64,000 bases of DNA from Pleurodeles waltl (Eukaryota > Chordata > Amphibia > Caudata > Salamandridae): positions 351,858,339 through 351,922,338 of the forward strand of contig NC_090451.1 of assembly GCF_031143425.1 (NCBI RefSeq), written 5' to 3'. Under the pieces are notes generated by a model, which saw only the letters and a list, made by a program, of their open reading frames with translations, made no database searches and was not told the DNA's origin. A program made the position numbers and the translations under genes. This document shows, piece by piece, positions 34,680 through 46,208 of the stretch (the first letter of the stretch is position 1; every line of letters begins with the position of its first letter).

Positions 34680-37012
34680 CCCAAGGGACCTCTAGGTCTA
34701 CTGTGCAGGATCGGCCACATGGTGAAGTTTGACGTCATCAATGGAAAGGAATCTGTTTGCTTTGGAACCAGGCAGCGGAGGAAAGATAACAGTTCTGGTA
34801 CAATGCACTCCCAGGACTGGGACCGGTGCTCTGTAGGATGGACCGAATTTCTTCTTCACAGCGATCTTCTCATGAACCAGATCCCCGACTTTAGGTATCC
34901 AGCCAGTGGAAGTTGTTGGTAAATCCCTTATTTCTAAGGTGTGGCAGCACTGGCGGAAGATATATCATCACAAAATTGCTGAAGTTCCTGTAAAACAGTG
35001 AGACATTCATTTATGTCAAAAGTTGTATCTGCTGCCGCCAAACCAGGTCCATCAAGATCTGGGACATACATAGGTATCCAAAAGAGAACCCCTTAGGGAG
35101 TGCGCCCCCCCAGGGACCGTCTTGGCAGATTATTCAGTGCTCTCTGGACCTCATATAGGTGATGGAGCAAACTGCAGCCAGAACCTAATACTCTAGCTGT
35201 TCAGGACTGCTTTAGATCACGGTTCCTCCTCTCCACCACCGAATTTCCCCGGGATGGTATGGTGAGGAGTAATGGAGTTCAGCGTCCATCTTCCCCATGG
35301 TGTCCCTGAATTTCTTAGAGGCAAAGGCAGGGCTCTGGTCCGAATAGAATGCTGCAACCAAATATGTACCGATAAAGATAAGCCAATCTTTTATAAGAGT
35401 TCGAGCATCAGCCGACCGTTGAGGCCATACCCACAGTAATCTAGAACAAAAATCGACAGCGACTAAGATGTACTTGTATGCCCCATCAGGTTTGAGTGGA
35501 CCGAAATGGTCCGGGTACACACATTGTAGTGGCCTATTGGACAACAAGAGGAATGTCTGTGGTGGGTGTTTGATGTTAGAGCTCCTAATCTGCTAGCAAA
35601 TGTCACAGCAAAGGATGTATTGTTTAGTCTGTTTGTATAGACCGGTCCACCAGAAGCATTTCTGTAAGATTGATACTGTGACCAAGATACCAGCATGAGC
35701 AGAGGCAACACCCTCATGCGCTGCTTTTATTAGATCTAATCTCTGGTCTTTATTAGGGATCGCTCAATCCCCAAACCCAGGAAGTGTTGCGTAGGCAACA
35801 TGCTGTGCACTGATGTGGTAAGAATATTTTGTAGGGTATGCTTTTGGGAGAGACTTGCCTTCAGCTGAAGCGTTCTCAACATTCGGAATTTCATTATCCG
35901 ATCTCGTCTGAGAACGAGTCACTGCAGCCACAGAAGCCGTAGCTACTGCATATTGGGCTGCTTCATCAGCAAAAGTATTGTCAATAACGTGTACTCCTAC
36001 ACGTTGGTGGCCCAATGTATGTACTACATGGTCACAAGGTAGCTTATCCTTTTACGATCAGCCACCCTCCCCCACAGAGTTTTGTGTTTTATGGTGTGCC
36101 CTTTAGAATCTCTGAACCCGTTCATTCGCCAATGATTCAGATAATCATTGTAGGACTGGACATAGTAGTATGAGTCACAAACAATTAAAGTCAGCAATCC
36201 TGGCTCTGTGTGCTAGCGCTAGAATAAGGGCTTCAAGTTCAGCCAACTGAGCTGTGCAGTCCCCTAGGGTCTGCGTGTAGGTATTGTGAGGGTGAAGGAC
36301 TCCATCCTTCATCACTCCGCTCACAGCTGTGCAAGAGGCTGAATATTGATGTTTGGTACCTGCAGCTGATTGTGCTGAACCATCAGTATAAATTACAGTA
36401 TGGTATCTGTCAAGTGGTACATTATCTAGAGGAGCAGGGTACTCCAGTTCATATTGGAGAAATTCTTGTGTCTGAAGTTTTGGATCAAAGATGTAGTCAA
36501 CATCGGTGGCAGTCAGGGAGGTTACCCACTGAATCCAGCGTGGATGTAATGCTTTAGCGTTAGGAACGCTCGCTTTGCTGACAGCCTCTAAATCTGGCAC
36601 CGGGGTAACGACAGTGATGCGTTTCCCTTGGGCAAGTGGCCTCTCCTTAATGACAGCCATCTGAACTGAAGTTCGAATTTTTTCTGTGGTTGCAAAACGT
36701 TGTTCTACATTGGAGTATAAATGTGATTTATATGCTATGGGCACTGTGTTGTCCTCATTAAAGGTGACATAAGTGAACCCAATGACACCAGCAATTATTG
36801 TGGTGACCGAATTTGTTTTGTTGTCACAGGTGTGCAAGTGTTTGGCTTCTAGCATGTCCTGTTGCAATTCCCTAAGGATGCGTGTGCGTTCAACTGTCCA
36901 GTGTCTGCTAGAAAAATCAGGACGTATTAAGTCATAGAGTGGCTTGATACATTGTGCATAGTCAGGAATGTAAGTTCTGCCAAAGTTAAAGAAACCAAGT
37001 AAGAACTGTAGT
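34680..37012 (-). pseudogene. Retroviral pol, 3' part (RT end, RNase H, integrase)
   Basis: 36175-37119 opens with the end of RT (LGFFNFGRTYIPDY) and has the RNase H motifs YTDGSAQSAAGT and QLAELEALILAL. Integrase follows: a His-rich N-terminus with CCDIC near 35590-35700, the core DHFGPL...VDFCSRLLWVWPQ and SDQSPAFASKKF (35212-35547), and a C-terminal end KLHHVADPAQ near 34710. Integrase inserts the provirus. Stops near 35560 and 34900 and frameshifts break it. The first residues of the 36175-37119 frame come from the end of DIRS-B. Confidence 0.85.
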
Positions 37013-37271
37013 TTATTCAGTATTGGATCTTTCATAAATTCACATTCTTGAATCATCCCCGTCGTCGAAGTGGGAGTTCCACAGTAGATAAAATAGCAAT
37101 CATTAACAAATAAAAACAAAGAAATCTATAGGCTATATTGGAAACACCAGCCACTCATATAGCCTATCCAAGTCCTTTTGTGAAAAGGACCCAAACCTGC
37201 CTGCTGGCCAATCAGGCACCAGCACCCTCTAGAACTCTCTCCAGAGAAGCCCCTTCCCTCAGATTTTCTAC
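37013..37271 (+). repeat. DIRS-B left inverted terminal repeat
   Basis: Starts TTATTCAGTATTGG; its complement is found at 45931-46208 (for example CTATAGGCTATATTGGAAACACC here and GGTGTTTCCAATATAGCCTATAG there). The right copy has an outer extension (CTGTAGTTACAGGTAAGTAA) shared only with the internal region. Confidence 0.92.
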
Positions 37272-37348
37272 CACACTTCGTGTGAAGGGAGTTTCCCTGA
37301 GCTCTGCTCAGTTTTCTACTTCTTCAGAAGTATTTTTCTCTCAATAAA

Positions 37349-39673
37349 ATGTCGGATTCTTCTAGAAAAGGCCTTTTCCGCCCTTGCAAGACTTGTGGAA
37401 AGAAAAGGCTCCATGTGGATGATCTGCATAAAGAATGCTTGTATTGCCTCTACCCACAAAACCAGGTGAAGGACCGCAAGATATGCCGTACTTTCTCCAC
37501 AAAAACCCTCAGAGACCGTGAGGGTAGACTTCTGAAATGGTTACAGGCAAAATCCTGTACTTCAGGTGAGGAGAGTGGGTCGGAAAGGCCACGCAAAAGG
37601 TCCAAATCTGAGGACCTGGGCCAGGCAGAAAGATCTAGAAAGCGGCAGACATTACATCATGGACATACAGAAGGCTTCAAAAGGTTCAATTTCTTCTGAG
37701 CCATCCTCTCCTCTTCAAAAGAAAGAGTCGTCCCACTGTTCTCCTTCCTCTGAGCCTTCTACCTCTAGAAAGGTAACCATTAAAATTAAGTTGACGACGA
37801 CACCACCGTCGACGACCGTGACGACGACGCGGGTGTTTACATCTACCGTCTCCACCACCTCGTCGACGAGACCATCGTCGGCGACGACTACCTTGACGTC
37901 GACGGTAAAGGCTCCTATTTCCTCTATTAGACCTCCATCGACGAGGATTCCAGAAAAGAGCACGTCGCTGGCAACATCGTCGTTGATGACATCAACTACG
38001 AAAGCCCCGTCGACTGCAACACCACCAATGAGAGCTTTGTCAGCTATCTCACCGTCGATGAAACCATTGTCGACGAGACCACTTTCGTCGACACCATCGT
38101 CGACGAGACCACTGTCGTCGACACCATCGTCGACAAGACCACTGTCGTCGACACCATTGTCAACGAGACCGCCGTCGATGGAAGGATCATCTCTGATAAC
38201 AGTGCCGTCGACAGCACCATCATCGACACCATCTATGATGCAATTAGTGCCTGTGAGTCAGATAGAGGCTATTCCTACCTCTTCCAGGTCTCCTGATCTT
38301 CGGGCCATGGTCAAGATCACATCTTTGCCCAGATGTGAGATTTATCCTACAGACACGTCACCAAGCAAAGTGTCAACCTTATTACCCAGTCATTTGCTGG
38401 ACTGGGAGGAATCGGATGAGGGTCCATTTGGAGATGCACACAGCCCATCACAGTTACATGTTAAATACCAGGAAGAGGACGAGGGTGGTGAGTATGACCA
38501 ATACCAACCTTATTACTCACATCAAGAACGCTATTACCAACCACCTCAGCCAAGAGACTCTATACAGATGCCTGCCTCCTTGATCCAGCACTTACAATCG
38601 ATGCTGCAGGATTATAGGAGGAGGTTCCTAGTTACAGCAGAAGATCAACCACCACCACCAGCTTCTCCTGTTACACCAAGGAGCGTCCCACCTCCAGTTA
38701 CTCCCAGGATGACTCCTCATTCAGTTTTAGCTGACCCCGCCCCGGAGATGAAGATTCCACATCAGCGGAAGAAGGGGAGATATATACACCACAGCATCCC
38801 ACTGAGGAATAGGATGACCACTTAGCCCCCACGCCTTCTCCACTACCTCCCCGCCCTTCAGATTCTCCACCAGAGGATATAGGTGGTTTTCACAATCTAA
38901 TGGACAGGGCTGCCGCACGCTTCCACCTTCCAACATCTGTTTCACATCCGAATGCTTCCTCCGTGATTTTAAAGAACGGTCAAGGAAGTCTGTAAGGGCC
39001 ATTCCTATTATTGACTTTATATGGAGTGAGGGTACCAAAATCATGCGCAACCTGGCAACAGTCCCACCAGTGCCACAAAAGTTGGACAAAAAATACAAGG
39101 CAACTCAGGACTCTGGCATGTCTCACTGGTCACCCTAAGCCGGACTCTGTTATTTCTCAAGCGGCTAAAAGGCGTTCTAAGGACCCATCGACGCCTATCT
39201 CTACTCCTTCAGATAGGGAGGAGATTAGATAACGTAGGCAAAAGATTCTCCTCCATGTCTGCAATTACTGTTAGAGCAGCAAATTCCTTAGCAATCCTGT
39301 GTCGTTATGCTCGACAAATGTGGTCGGATATGTAGCCTTTCATTGACCTCATCCCTGAAAGCAGACAAGCAGAGGCACGGAAGATCCTCCAAGAAGGTGA
39401 GCGTACGTCGGAGGAGATAACTGACTGCGCTCTAGATATTATAGCCTCCACCGGTTTTTCGTCAGCTTGCTGGTGCTGCAGCGTTACGCCGCCAGGGTTG
39501 GCTCAAGGCCACATCTTTCAGACCGGAAGTGCAGTCCAGAATTCTCGACATGCCTTACGACGGAGAATCTCTCTTCGGCAAGCATGTAGATGATGACCTG
39601 CAGGCCATCAAGACCGACACTGATACTGCTAAGTCCCTAGGTAACCTGCAGTACCGGAAACAGCCCTTTCGGG
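37349..39673 (+). pseudogene. DIRS-B gag-like ORF with few breaks
   Basis: The start at 37349 (MSDSSRKGLF) gives a Cys/His-rich N-terminus, PCKTCGKKRLHVDDLHKECL, like those of DIRS-A and DIRS-C. A single frameshift joins it to the open frame 37566-38825, which is very Ser/Thr/Pro-rich with a 10-residue tandem repeat, then acidic and Tyr/Gln-rich. After a stop at 38823 the conserved gag core follows in other frames (RFSSMSAITVRAANSLAIL near 39250, then an ARKILQEGERTSEEI stretch). Role inferred as the structural protein that packages the RNA. About three breaks. Confidence 0.75.
38052..38180 (+). repeat. 30-bp tandem repeat inside DIRS-B gag
   Basis: About four imperfect copies of a 30-bp unit containing GTCGACGAGACCACT and GTCGTCGACACCAT, encoding RPLSSTPSST repeats. 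The surrounding 37790-38240 is also rich in CGTCGACGA-type trinucleotide runs. The repeat keeps the frame open on both strands, which explains the minus-strand open frame 38044-38232. Confidence 0.85.
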
Positions 39674-42600
39674 GTGCAAGAGGAAGAGGATTTACCTCAT
39701 TTCGAGGTTCCTTTCACAGGCAGTAACAGCAACCCCAATATTGGCCATCCTATCAGCAGCAGTATAGGCAACCATCCACTGCCTCACACGCCAGACAGGG
39801 AGGAAAGAGGAGACAGGGTTCACAAAACTGAGATCAACCCAGAAAGCAGTGATCATCACCAGGCACCAGCTATTCTTCCCCAATATTTACAAGTAGGAGC
39901 AAACATCTCCAAATACATCCGGGAGTGGAAAAACAACATCAGACAAATGGGTGCTGGATATAGTGACAAGAGGTCATACCTGGAATTCATACAAAAACCA
40001 CTGCATCATCCACCAAGAACATCCAGACCGTTCCATCTTTGTCTGCTTCAGCAGGAAGTATTCCTGATGCTTGCCAAGGGAGCTATAGAAAAGGTTCTAG
40101 TTCAGCAAAAAGGTATTGGGTTCTATTCCCGTTGCTTCCTGATAAAGAAGAAGTCCGAGGAATGGAAACCGATTTTAGATCTCCGGAAGCTCAACAAGTT
40201 CCTTCGGAAACAATCTTTTCGGATGATCACGTTGTCGGATATCCTACACCTTCTCAATCCTGGAAATTTTATGACAACAATGGATCTCCAGGATGCTTAT
40301 TTCCACATACCAAAACATCAAAAACATCGCAAATATCTCCGCTTTACTGTAGCCGGTGCCCATTATCAGTTCAAAGTTCTCCCATTCGGTCTGAAGTCAG
40401 CTCCACGAATTTTCACGAAATGCCTTGCCCCAGTCGCAGGTTTTCTCCGCAACAGGGGTTTCCAGGTGTTTCCATACCTGGATGACTGGCTCATAAAAGA
40501 TCCTTCTTCACTGTAGGAAGTTGGCTCTGTATATACTATTTCAAGGTAAGAAATAGTGTGCACAGAGTCCAAGGGTTCCCCTTAGAGGTAAGATAGTGGC
40601 AAAAAGAGATGATTCTAATGCTCTATTTTGTGGTAGTGTGGTCGAGCAGTAGGCTTATCAGAGGGTAGTGTTAAGCATTTGTTGTACACACACAGGCAAT
40701 AAATGAGGAACACACACTCAAAGACTTACTCCAGGCCAATAGGTTTTTATATTGAAAAATATATTTTCTTAGTTTATTTTAAGAACCACAGGTTCAAGAT
40801 TTACAAATAATACTTTAAATGAAAGGTATTTCACTTAGGTACTCCAGGAACTTTGAATAATCACAATAGCATGTACAGTCTTGGTAAAAATGGCAATAAG
40901 CTATTTTCAAAGTGGACACAGTTCAAAAATCAACAGTTCCTGGGGGAGGTAAGTAAAGATTAAGTTCACAGGTAAGTAAAACACTTACAAGTCTCAAAGT
41001 TGGGTCCAAAGTAGCCCACCGTTAGGGGTTCAAGGCAACCCCAAAGTTACCGAACCAGCAGCTCAGGGCCGGTCTGGTGCAGAAGTCAAAGAGGTGCCCA
41101 AAACACACAGGCTTCAATGGAGAACAGGGGTGCCCTGATTCCAGTCTGCCAGCAGATAAGTACCCGCGTCCTCGTGGGGCAGACCAGGGGTGTTTTGTAG
41201 GGCACCGGGGGGGACACAAGCAGGCACAGAAAGTACACCCTCAGCGGCACAGGGGCGGACGGGTGCAGAGTGCAAACATGCGTTGGGTTTCAGATAGGAA
41301 GTAATGGGGAGACCCGGGGGTCTCTTCAACGATGCAGGCAGGCACAGAAGGGGGCTCCTCGGGGTAGCCACTACCTGGGCTAGGCAGATGGGCGCTGGGG
41401 GTCGCTCCTGCACTGGAGTTCGGTTCCTTCAAGTCCTGGGGGCTGCGGGTGCAGTGTTGGTTCCAGGCGTTGGGTCCCTTGTTACAGGCAGTCGTGGTCC
41501 GGGGGAGCCTCTGGATTTCCTCTGCAGGTGTCGCTGTGGGGGCTCAGGAGGGTCGTCTCTGTCTACTCACGGGCTCGCAGTCGCCGGGGAGTCCTCCCTG
41601 TAGTGTTGGTTTTCCACAGGTCGAGCTGGGGGCATCGGGTGCAGAGTGGAAAGTCTCACGCTTCCGGTGGGAAACGTGGAGTCTTTAAAGTTGTTTCTTT
41701 GTTGCAAGAAAGTTGCAGATTGTTGAACAGGGCCGCTGTTCACGGGAGTTTCTTGGTCCTTGGTTGTAGGGCAGTCCTCTGAGGCTTCAGAGGTCGCTGG
41801 TCCCTGTTGGATGCGTCGCTGTTGCAGTTTTCTTCCAAGTTGGGAGACAGGCCGATAGGGCTGGGGCCAAAGCAGTTGTCGTCTCCGTCTTCACTGCAGG
41901 GTTTCAGGTCAGCAGTCCTTCTGGTTAAGGTTGCAGGAATCTGATTTCCTAGATTCTGGGGTGCCCCTAAATACTGAATTTAGGGGTGTGTTTAGGTCTG
42001 GGAGGACAGTAGCCAATGGCTACTGTCCTTGAGGGTGGCTACAACCTCTTTGTGCCTCCTCCCTGTGGGGAGGGGGGCACATCCCTAATCCTATTGGGGG
42101 AATCCTCCATCCACAAGATGGAGGATTTCTAAAAGTAAGAGTCACCTCAGGACACCTTAAGGGCTGTCCAGACTCCTCCTTGTTTTCCTAATTATCTCCT
42201 CCAGCCTTGCCACCAAAAGTGGGGGCAGTTGCCGGAGGGGTGGGCATCTCCACTAGCTGGGATGCCCTGTGGTGCTGTAACAAAGGGGGTGAGCCTTTGA
42301 GGCTCACCGCCAGGTGTTACAGTTCCTGCAGGGGGAGGTGAGAAGCTCCTCCACCCAGTACAGGCTTTGTTTCTGACCACAGAGTGACAAAGGCACTCTC
42401 CCTATGTGGCCAGCATCATGTCTGGTGTGTGGCAGGCTGGCAGAAACTAGTCAGCCTACACTGGAAGTCGGGTATGTTTTCAGAGGGCATCTCCAAGATG
42501 CCCTCTGGGTGTATTTTACAATAAATTGCACACTGGCATCAGTGTGCATTTATTGTGCTGAGACGTTTAATACCAAACTTCCCAGTTTTCAGTGTAGCCA

Positions 42601-44438
42601 TTATGGTGCTGTGGAGTTCGTGTTTCACAGACTCCCAGACCATATACTCTTATGGCTACCCTGCACTTAGAATGTCTAAGGTTTTGCTTAGACACTGTAG
42701 GGGCATAGTGCTCATGCACCTATGCCCTCACCTGTGGTATAGTGCACCCTGCCTTAGGGCTGTAAGGCCTGCTAGAGGGGTGACTTACCTATGCCACAGG
42801 CAGTGTGAGGTTGGCATGGCACTCTGAGGGGAGTGCCATGTCGACTTAGTCATTTTCTCCCCACCAGCACACACAAGCTGTGAAGCAGTGTGCATGTGCT
42901 GAGTGAGGGGTTCCTAGGGTGGCATAAGACATGCTGCAGCCCTTAGAGGCCTTCACTGGCATCAGGGCCCTTGGTACCAGGGGTACCAGTTACAAGGGAC
43001 TTACCTGAATGCCAGGGTGTGCCAATTGTGAAAGCAAAGGTACAGTTTTAGGGAAAGAACACTGGTGCTGGGGCCTGGTTAGTAGGGCCCCAGCACACTT
43101 TTAAATCATAACTTAGCATCAGCAAAGGCAAAAAGTCAGGGGGTAACCATGCCAAGGAGGCATTTCCTTACATTCACTACTAGCCTCCTAGGCTACAAAT
43201 GCTTGCCTGAAGTTATTCCGCAGTTTGGGGCTAACAGTAAATCTACAGAAGTCGGTCATCCTTCCCTCGTGCAGGAGAGTCTTCTTGGGTGCAGAATTAG
43301 ACACCATCTAAAACAAAGCATACCTCACCCCGGCACGGCAGCAGAAACTAACCAACATGGCTGTCAGTATTTCCAGAAAAAAGTTTGCTTCAGTACGACT
43401 GTTCAAGTCGCTTCTGGGCATTATTTCCTCCGCCATCGTCCTAGTTCGGCTGGCAAGATTGAGAATGAGACCGTTACAAGAAGAGTTACAGCTCCAATGG
43501 ACCCAGTTGCAAGGATCCTTTTACGACTTGATAACTGAAACGCCAAGAATTCGCCAGGCTTTGAAGTGGTGATCTCAGACAAACCATCTCTCCCAAGGAC
43601 TTACTTTTCTAACGCCAATAACAGAATTTATCATCACCACAGATGCTTCCTAGGAAGGCTGGGGAGGCCATTTACAAGACATGGCATTCAGGGAAGAAGG
43701 TCGGATCTTCAGAAAGGAATGCACATAAATCTGTTGGAATTAAAGGCAATCCACCTCAATCTCAAGGCTTTTCTTTCACGCATTGCAGGGTCCTCAGTGT
43801 TGGTCAGGACGGACAACACAACAAGTATGTTTTATATCAACAAGCAGGGAGGAACAAGATCCCTCTCCCTCTCCCTCTCAAGAGAAGCTCAGTCTCTGTG
43901 GGACTGGCTCACACTGCACAATATTCGCCTCAGGGTGGAGCACCTGCCAGGAGTCAACAACGCCCTAGCGGATTCTCTCAGCAGGATGGACGACAACTGC
44001 CACGAGTGGGAACTCAACCAGAAGGTACTCGACTGCATCTTCCAACGCTGGGGTCAACCGATCCTAGACTTGTTTGCCACCAACCTGAATGCCAAATGCC
44101 AGTTCTACGCCAGTCGATACCCACTCCTGGGGTCGTGGGGAAATGCTCTTTTGATGAGATGGTCCGGGATCTTTGCCTACTCTTTTCCCCGCATCCCGTT
44201 GATCCCCAGACTCCTCAGGAAGATGAAGTCCGAGTGCTGCAGGATCATTCTCATAGCGCCCAGATGGCCTAGACAGTACTGGTACACGGAGCTTCTACTC
44301 CGGTCCGTGGCCAATCCGATGCGCTTTCCCTGCAACCACAACCTTCTCACGAAGAATCAGGGTCAAATTCTTCATCCCGATCCAACATCTCTTCAATTGC
44401 ACGCTTGGCTTCTGAGTTCCGAGAGTTTCAGGGTATGA
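39674..44438 (+). pseudogene. DIRS-B reverse transcriptase / RNase H, split by an LTR
   Basis: 5' part 39674-40511 is open: FLIKKKSEEWKPILDLRKLN, TTMDLQDAYFHIP, QFKVLPFGLKSAPRIFTKCL and FPYLDDWLIKD, with the YLDD catalytic pair intact. The LTR at 40512-43172 enters just after YLDD. The 3' part resumes at 43173 with SCRRVFLGAELD, then RNase H: TTDAS, a stop, EGWGGHL (about 43640), then open 43566-44438 with INLLELKAIHLNLKAF, RTDNTTSMFYINKQGG and HLPGVNNALADSLSRMD. Apart from the LTR there are about two stops. It overlaps the recombinase start by 34 bp in another frame. Confidence 0.9.
40512..43172 (-). mobile_element. Solo-LTR-like element in DIRS-B, TGTAGGAA family, 5-bp duplication
   Basis: Plus-strand ends are TGTAGGAAGTTGGCTC and GGCATTTCCTTACA, flanked by TTCAC at 40507-40511 and 43173-43177. 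It is the inverse of 27090-29244: GAGAAGCTCC...AACAAAGCC, the GGTAAGTAAAG block and the GGGGGTAACCATGCC end all match in reverse complement. 2661 bp, no meaningful coding. A hairpin GGCACTC/GAGTGCC lies at 42817-42838. Inserted just after the RT active site of DIRS-B, it shows the LTR family was active after DIRS-B. Confidence 0.85.
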
Positions 44439-45454
44439 ACATTGATCAGGAATACAAACTGATATTATCTAGGGCACGAGCAGACAGTACAAATAAGACG
44501 TACAAGCTCAAATGGAAGAGATTTTATGTTTGGTGTTCTCAGAACACATTCCACCCTTTACAGATTAAGCCGGAACAAATTCTCTCGTACCTTCTCACAC
44601 TCTCAAAGGCTGGTCTATCCCATGCATCCGTCAAGATTCATTTGGCAGCTATAGCCTCTTATAGGCGCTCTGCTGATATGCCTTCAATCAGCTCATCCAG
44701 AACTATTAAGCAGTTCATGAAAGGCCTCTTCTGCACTTTCCCTCCGGTGCGTCCACCTCCGCCAGAGTGGCATTTGAATATAGTCCTGTCCCAGGTAATG
44801 AAAGCTCCTTTAGAACCTACTCACAGAGCTGAACTCAAGTACATCACATGGAAGGTGGCAACCCTGCTTGCTCTCACTTCCACCAGGAGAGTCAGTGATA
44901 TACAAGCTTTTACTACTAAAGAACCTTTTCTGTTTTTTTCGGATGACTTTGTTCTGCTCAGGACCAACCCCAGGTACATTCCTAAAGTGCCATCATCATT
45001 TCATCTCAATGAGCCTGTGATACTACGATCTTTTTTCCCAAATCCAACTACAATCGCAGAAAAAACTCTGCACTCTTTGGACATCAAGAGATGTCTCAAA
45101 TTTTACCTCCAAAGTACCAAACAAATCAGGAAATCAGATCAGCTATTGGTATCTTATTCTCTTGGACGACAAGGAACAGGGGTCACCAAGGCCACTATAG
45201 CCCAGTGGATTGCTTCTACAATTCCGTTTTGTCACACCAAAGCAGGAAAACCTTGGACTAGGTGCCCGAGAGCCCACTCAACGAGAGCAGTCTCCACATT
45301 GGCTGGTTTGTTTCAGGGTATTGCCCTGGATCAAATATGTCAAGCTGCGACATGGAAGACTACCCACTCCTGTACGAAGCACTATTGTTTGGAGTCCTTG
45401 CAGAGAACTGACTCTCTAGTTGGACAAGCTGTTTTACGTCATCTCTTTCATTAA
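44405..45454 (+). CDS. DIRS-B tyrosine recombinase, intact 349-codon ORF
   Basis: A complete open frame from MASEFREFQ to LRHLFH. N-terminal SAM-like domain at about residues 15-110 (ADSTNKTYKLKWKRFYVWC, SHASVKIHLAAIASYRR). In the catalytic domain the first Arg is in LTSTRRVSDIQAF (about residue 160), the HxxR pair in AHSTRAVSTLAG (about 292), Trp/His in AATWKTTH (about 318), and the Tyr nucleophile in TKHYCLE (about 326). All expected catalytic residues are present. The enzyme joins the circular DNA copy to the genome, and acts in the nucleus. It starts inside the end of the RNase H frame (34-bp overlap). The true start could lie upstream through the overlap. This is the only full-length element gene in the window. 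Confidence 0.92.
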   Translation: MASEFREFQGMNIDQEYKLILSRARADSTNKTYKLKWKRFYVWCSQNTFHPLQIKPEQILSYLLTLSKAGLSHASVKIHLAAIASYRRSADMPSISSSRTIKQFMKGLFCTFPPVRPPPPEWHLNIVLSQVMKAPLEPTHRAELKYITWKVATLLALTSTRRVSDIQAFTTKEPFLFFSDDFVLLRTNPRYIPKVPSSFHLNEPVILRSFFPNPTTIAEKTLHSLDIKRCLKFYLQSTKQIRKSDQLLVSYSLGRQGTGVTKATIAQWIASTIPFCHTKAGKPWTRCPRAHSTRAVSTLAGLFQGIALDQICQAATWKTTHSCTKHYCLESLQRTDSLVGQAVLRHLFH

Positions 45455-45539
45455 GGTGAGACCTTTCCTTGATTGTGTAGAAACTATTTTATATGCAATA
45501 GTCTATAATTGCTATCCAATATAATTTGACATGCTTTTA

Positions 45540-45632
45540 TATCTCTCTATATATATATAGATGGATATTTAAGGTATATGTGTGTATATATGTATATAAA
45601 TGTATGTATATATATATATATATATTTTAGGT
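45540..45632 (+). repeat. TA-rich microsatellite in DIRS-B
   Basis: Runs of TATATA and TGTATATA between the recombinase gene and the internal complementary region. Confidence 0.85.
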
Positions 45633-45761
45633 GTATTTGTTTAAGTTCATAATACAAGATTTATGAGCTAGCTATTTGATAATATGTTTTAGAGGATATC
45701 TATGCTCGCACCCTCCATCCACTGCGAGTATAACGTTTATCGACAGTACTGCTGGCTATTC

Positions 45762-45868
45762 AGATTCAAGCATGTGAATTTATGAAAGAGCCAATACTGG
45801 ATAAGAAAACAAGTTACTTACCTGTAACTACAGTTATCCAGTATTGGTATCTTTCATAAATTCACATG
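45762..45868 (+). repeat. DIRS-B internal complementary region
   Basis: 45762-45804 complements the left end and 45805-45868 complements the right end (GAAAACAAGTTACTTACCTG against CAGGTAAGTAACTTGTTTTC at 46189-46208). Their junction gives the element's exact outer ends. Confidence 0.92.
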
Positions 45869-45930
45869 CGGCCCACCCTCCCCCCTTAGACGCTCGCATT
45901 TCCTCTCAGGTCATAATCTTTTCACTCTTG

Positions 45931-46208
45931 TGCTAGAAAATCTGAGGGAAGGAGCTTCTCTGGAGAGTGTTGGTGCGTGATTGGCCAGCAGGCAGGTTTG
46001 GCTCCTTTTCACAAAAGGACTTGGATAGGCTATATGAGTGGCTGGTGTTTCCAATATAGCCTATAGAAATTATTTTTTTATTTCTTAATGATTGCTATTT
46101 TATGTACCGTGGGACTCCCACTGCGACGACGGGGATGATTCAAGCATGTGAATTTATGAAAGATACCAATACTGGATAACTGTAGTTACAGGTAAGTAAC
46201 TTGTTTTC
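45931..46208 (+). repeat. DIRS-B right inverted terminal repeat
   Basis: Complements 37013-37271 and carries the extra outer stretch ending CTTGTTTTC. Confidence 0.92.

Larger units (their letters stand above)
37013..46208 (+). mobile_element. DIRS-B: DIRS-type retrotransposon, well preserved
   Basis: 9.2 kb including a 2.66-kb LTR insertion; about 6.5 kb without it. Inverted terminal repeats (37013-37271 and 45931-46208), an internal complementary region (45762-45868), gag, RT/RNase H and an intact tyrosine recombinase are all present. It lies inside the retroviral pol gene, in the opposite orientation. The retroviral reading frame picks up on the other side with no net gain or loss of bases beyond one or two ambiguous Ts, in line with recombinase-mediated insertion without target duplication. 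Confidence 0.95.

Noticed and set aside
37715..38232. Minus-strand Val/Asp-rich frames
   Set aside because: Shadow of the trinucleotide-rich gag repeat in DIRS-B.
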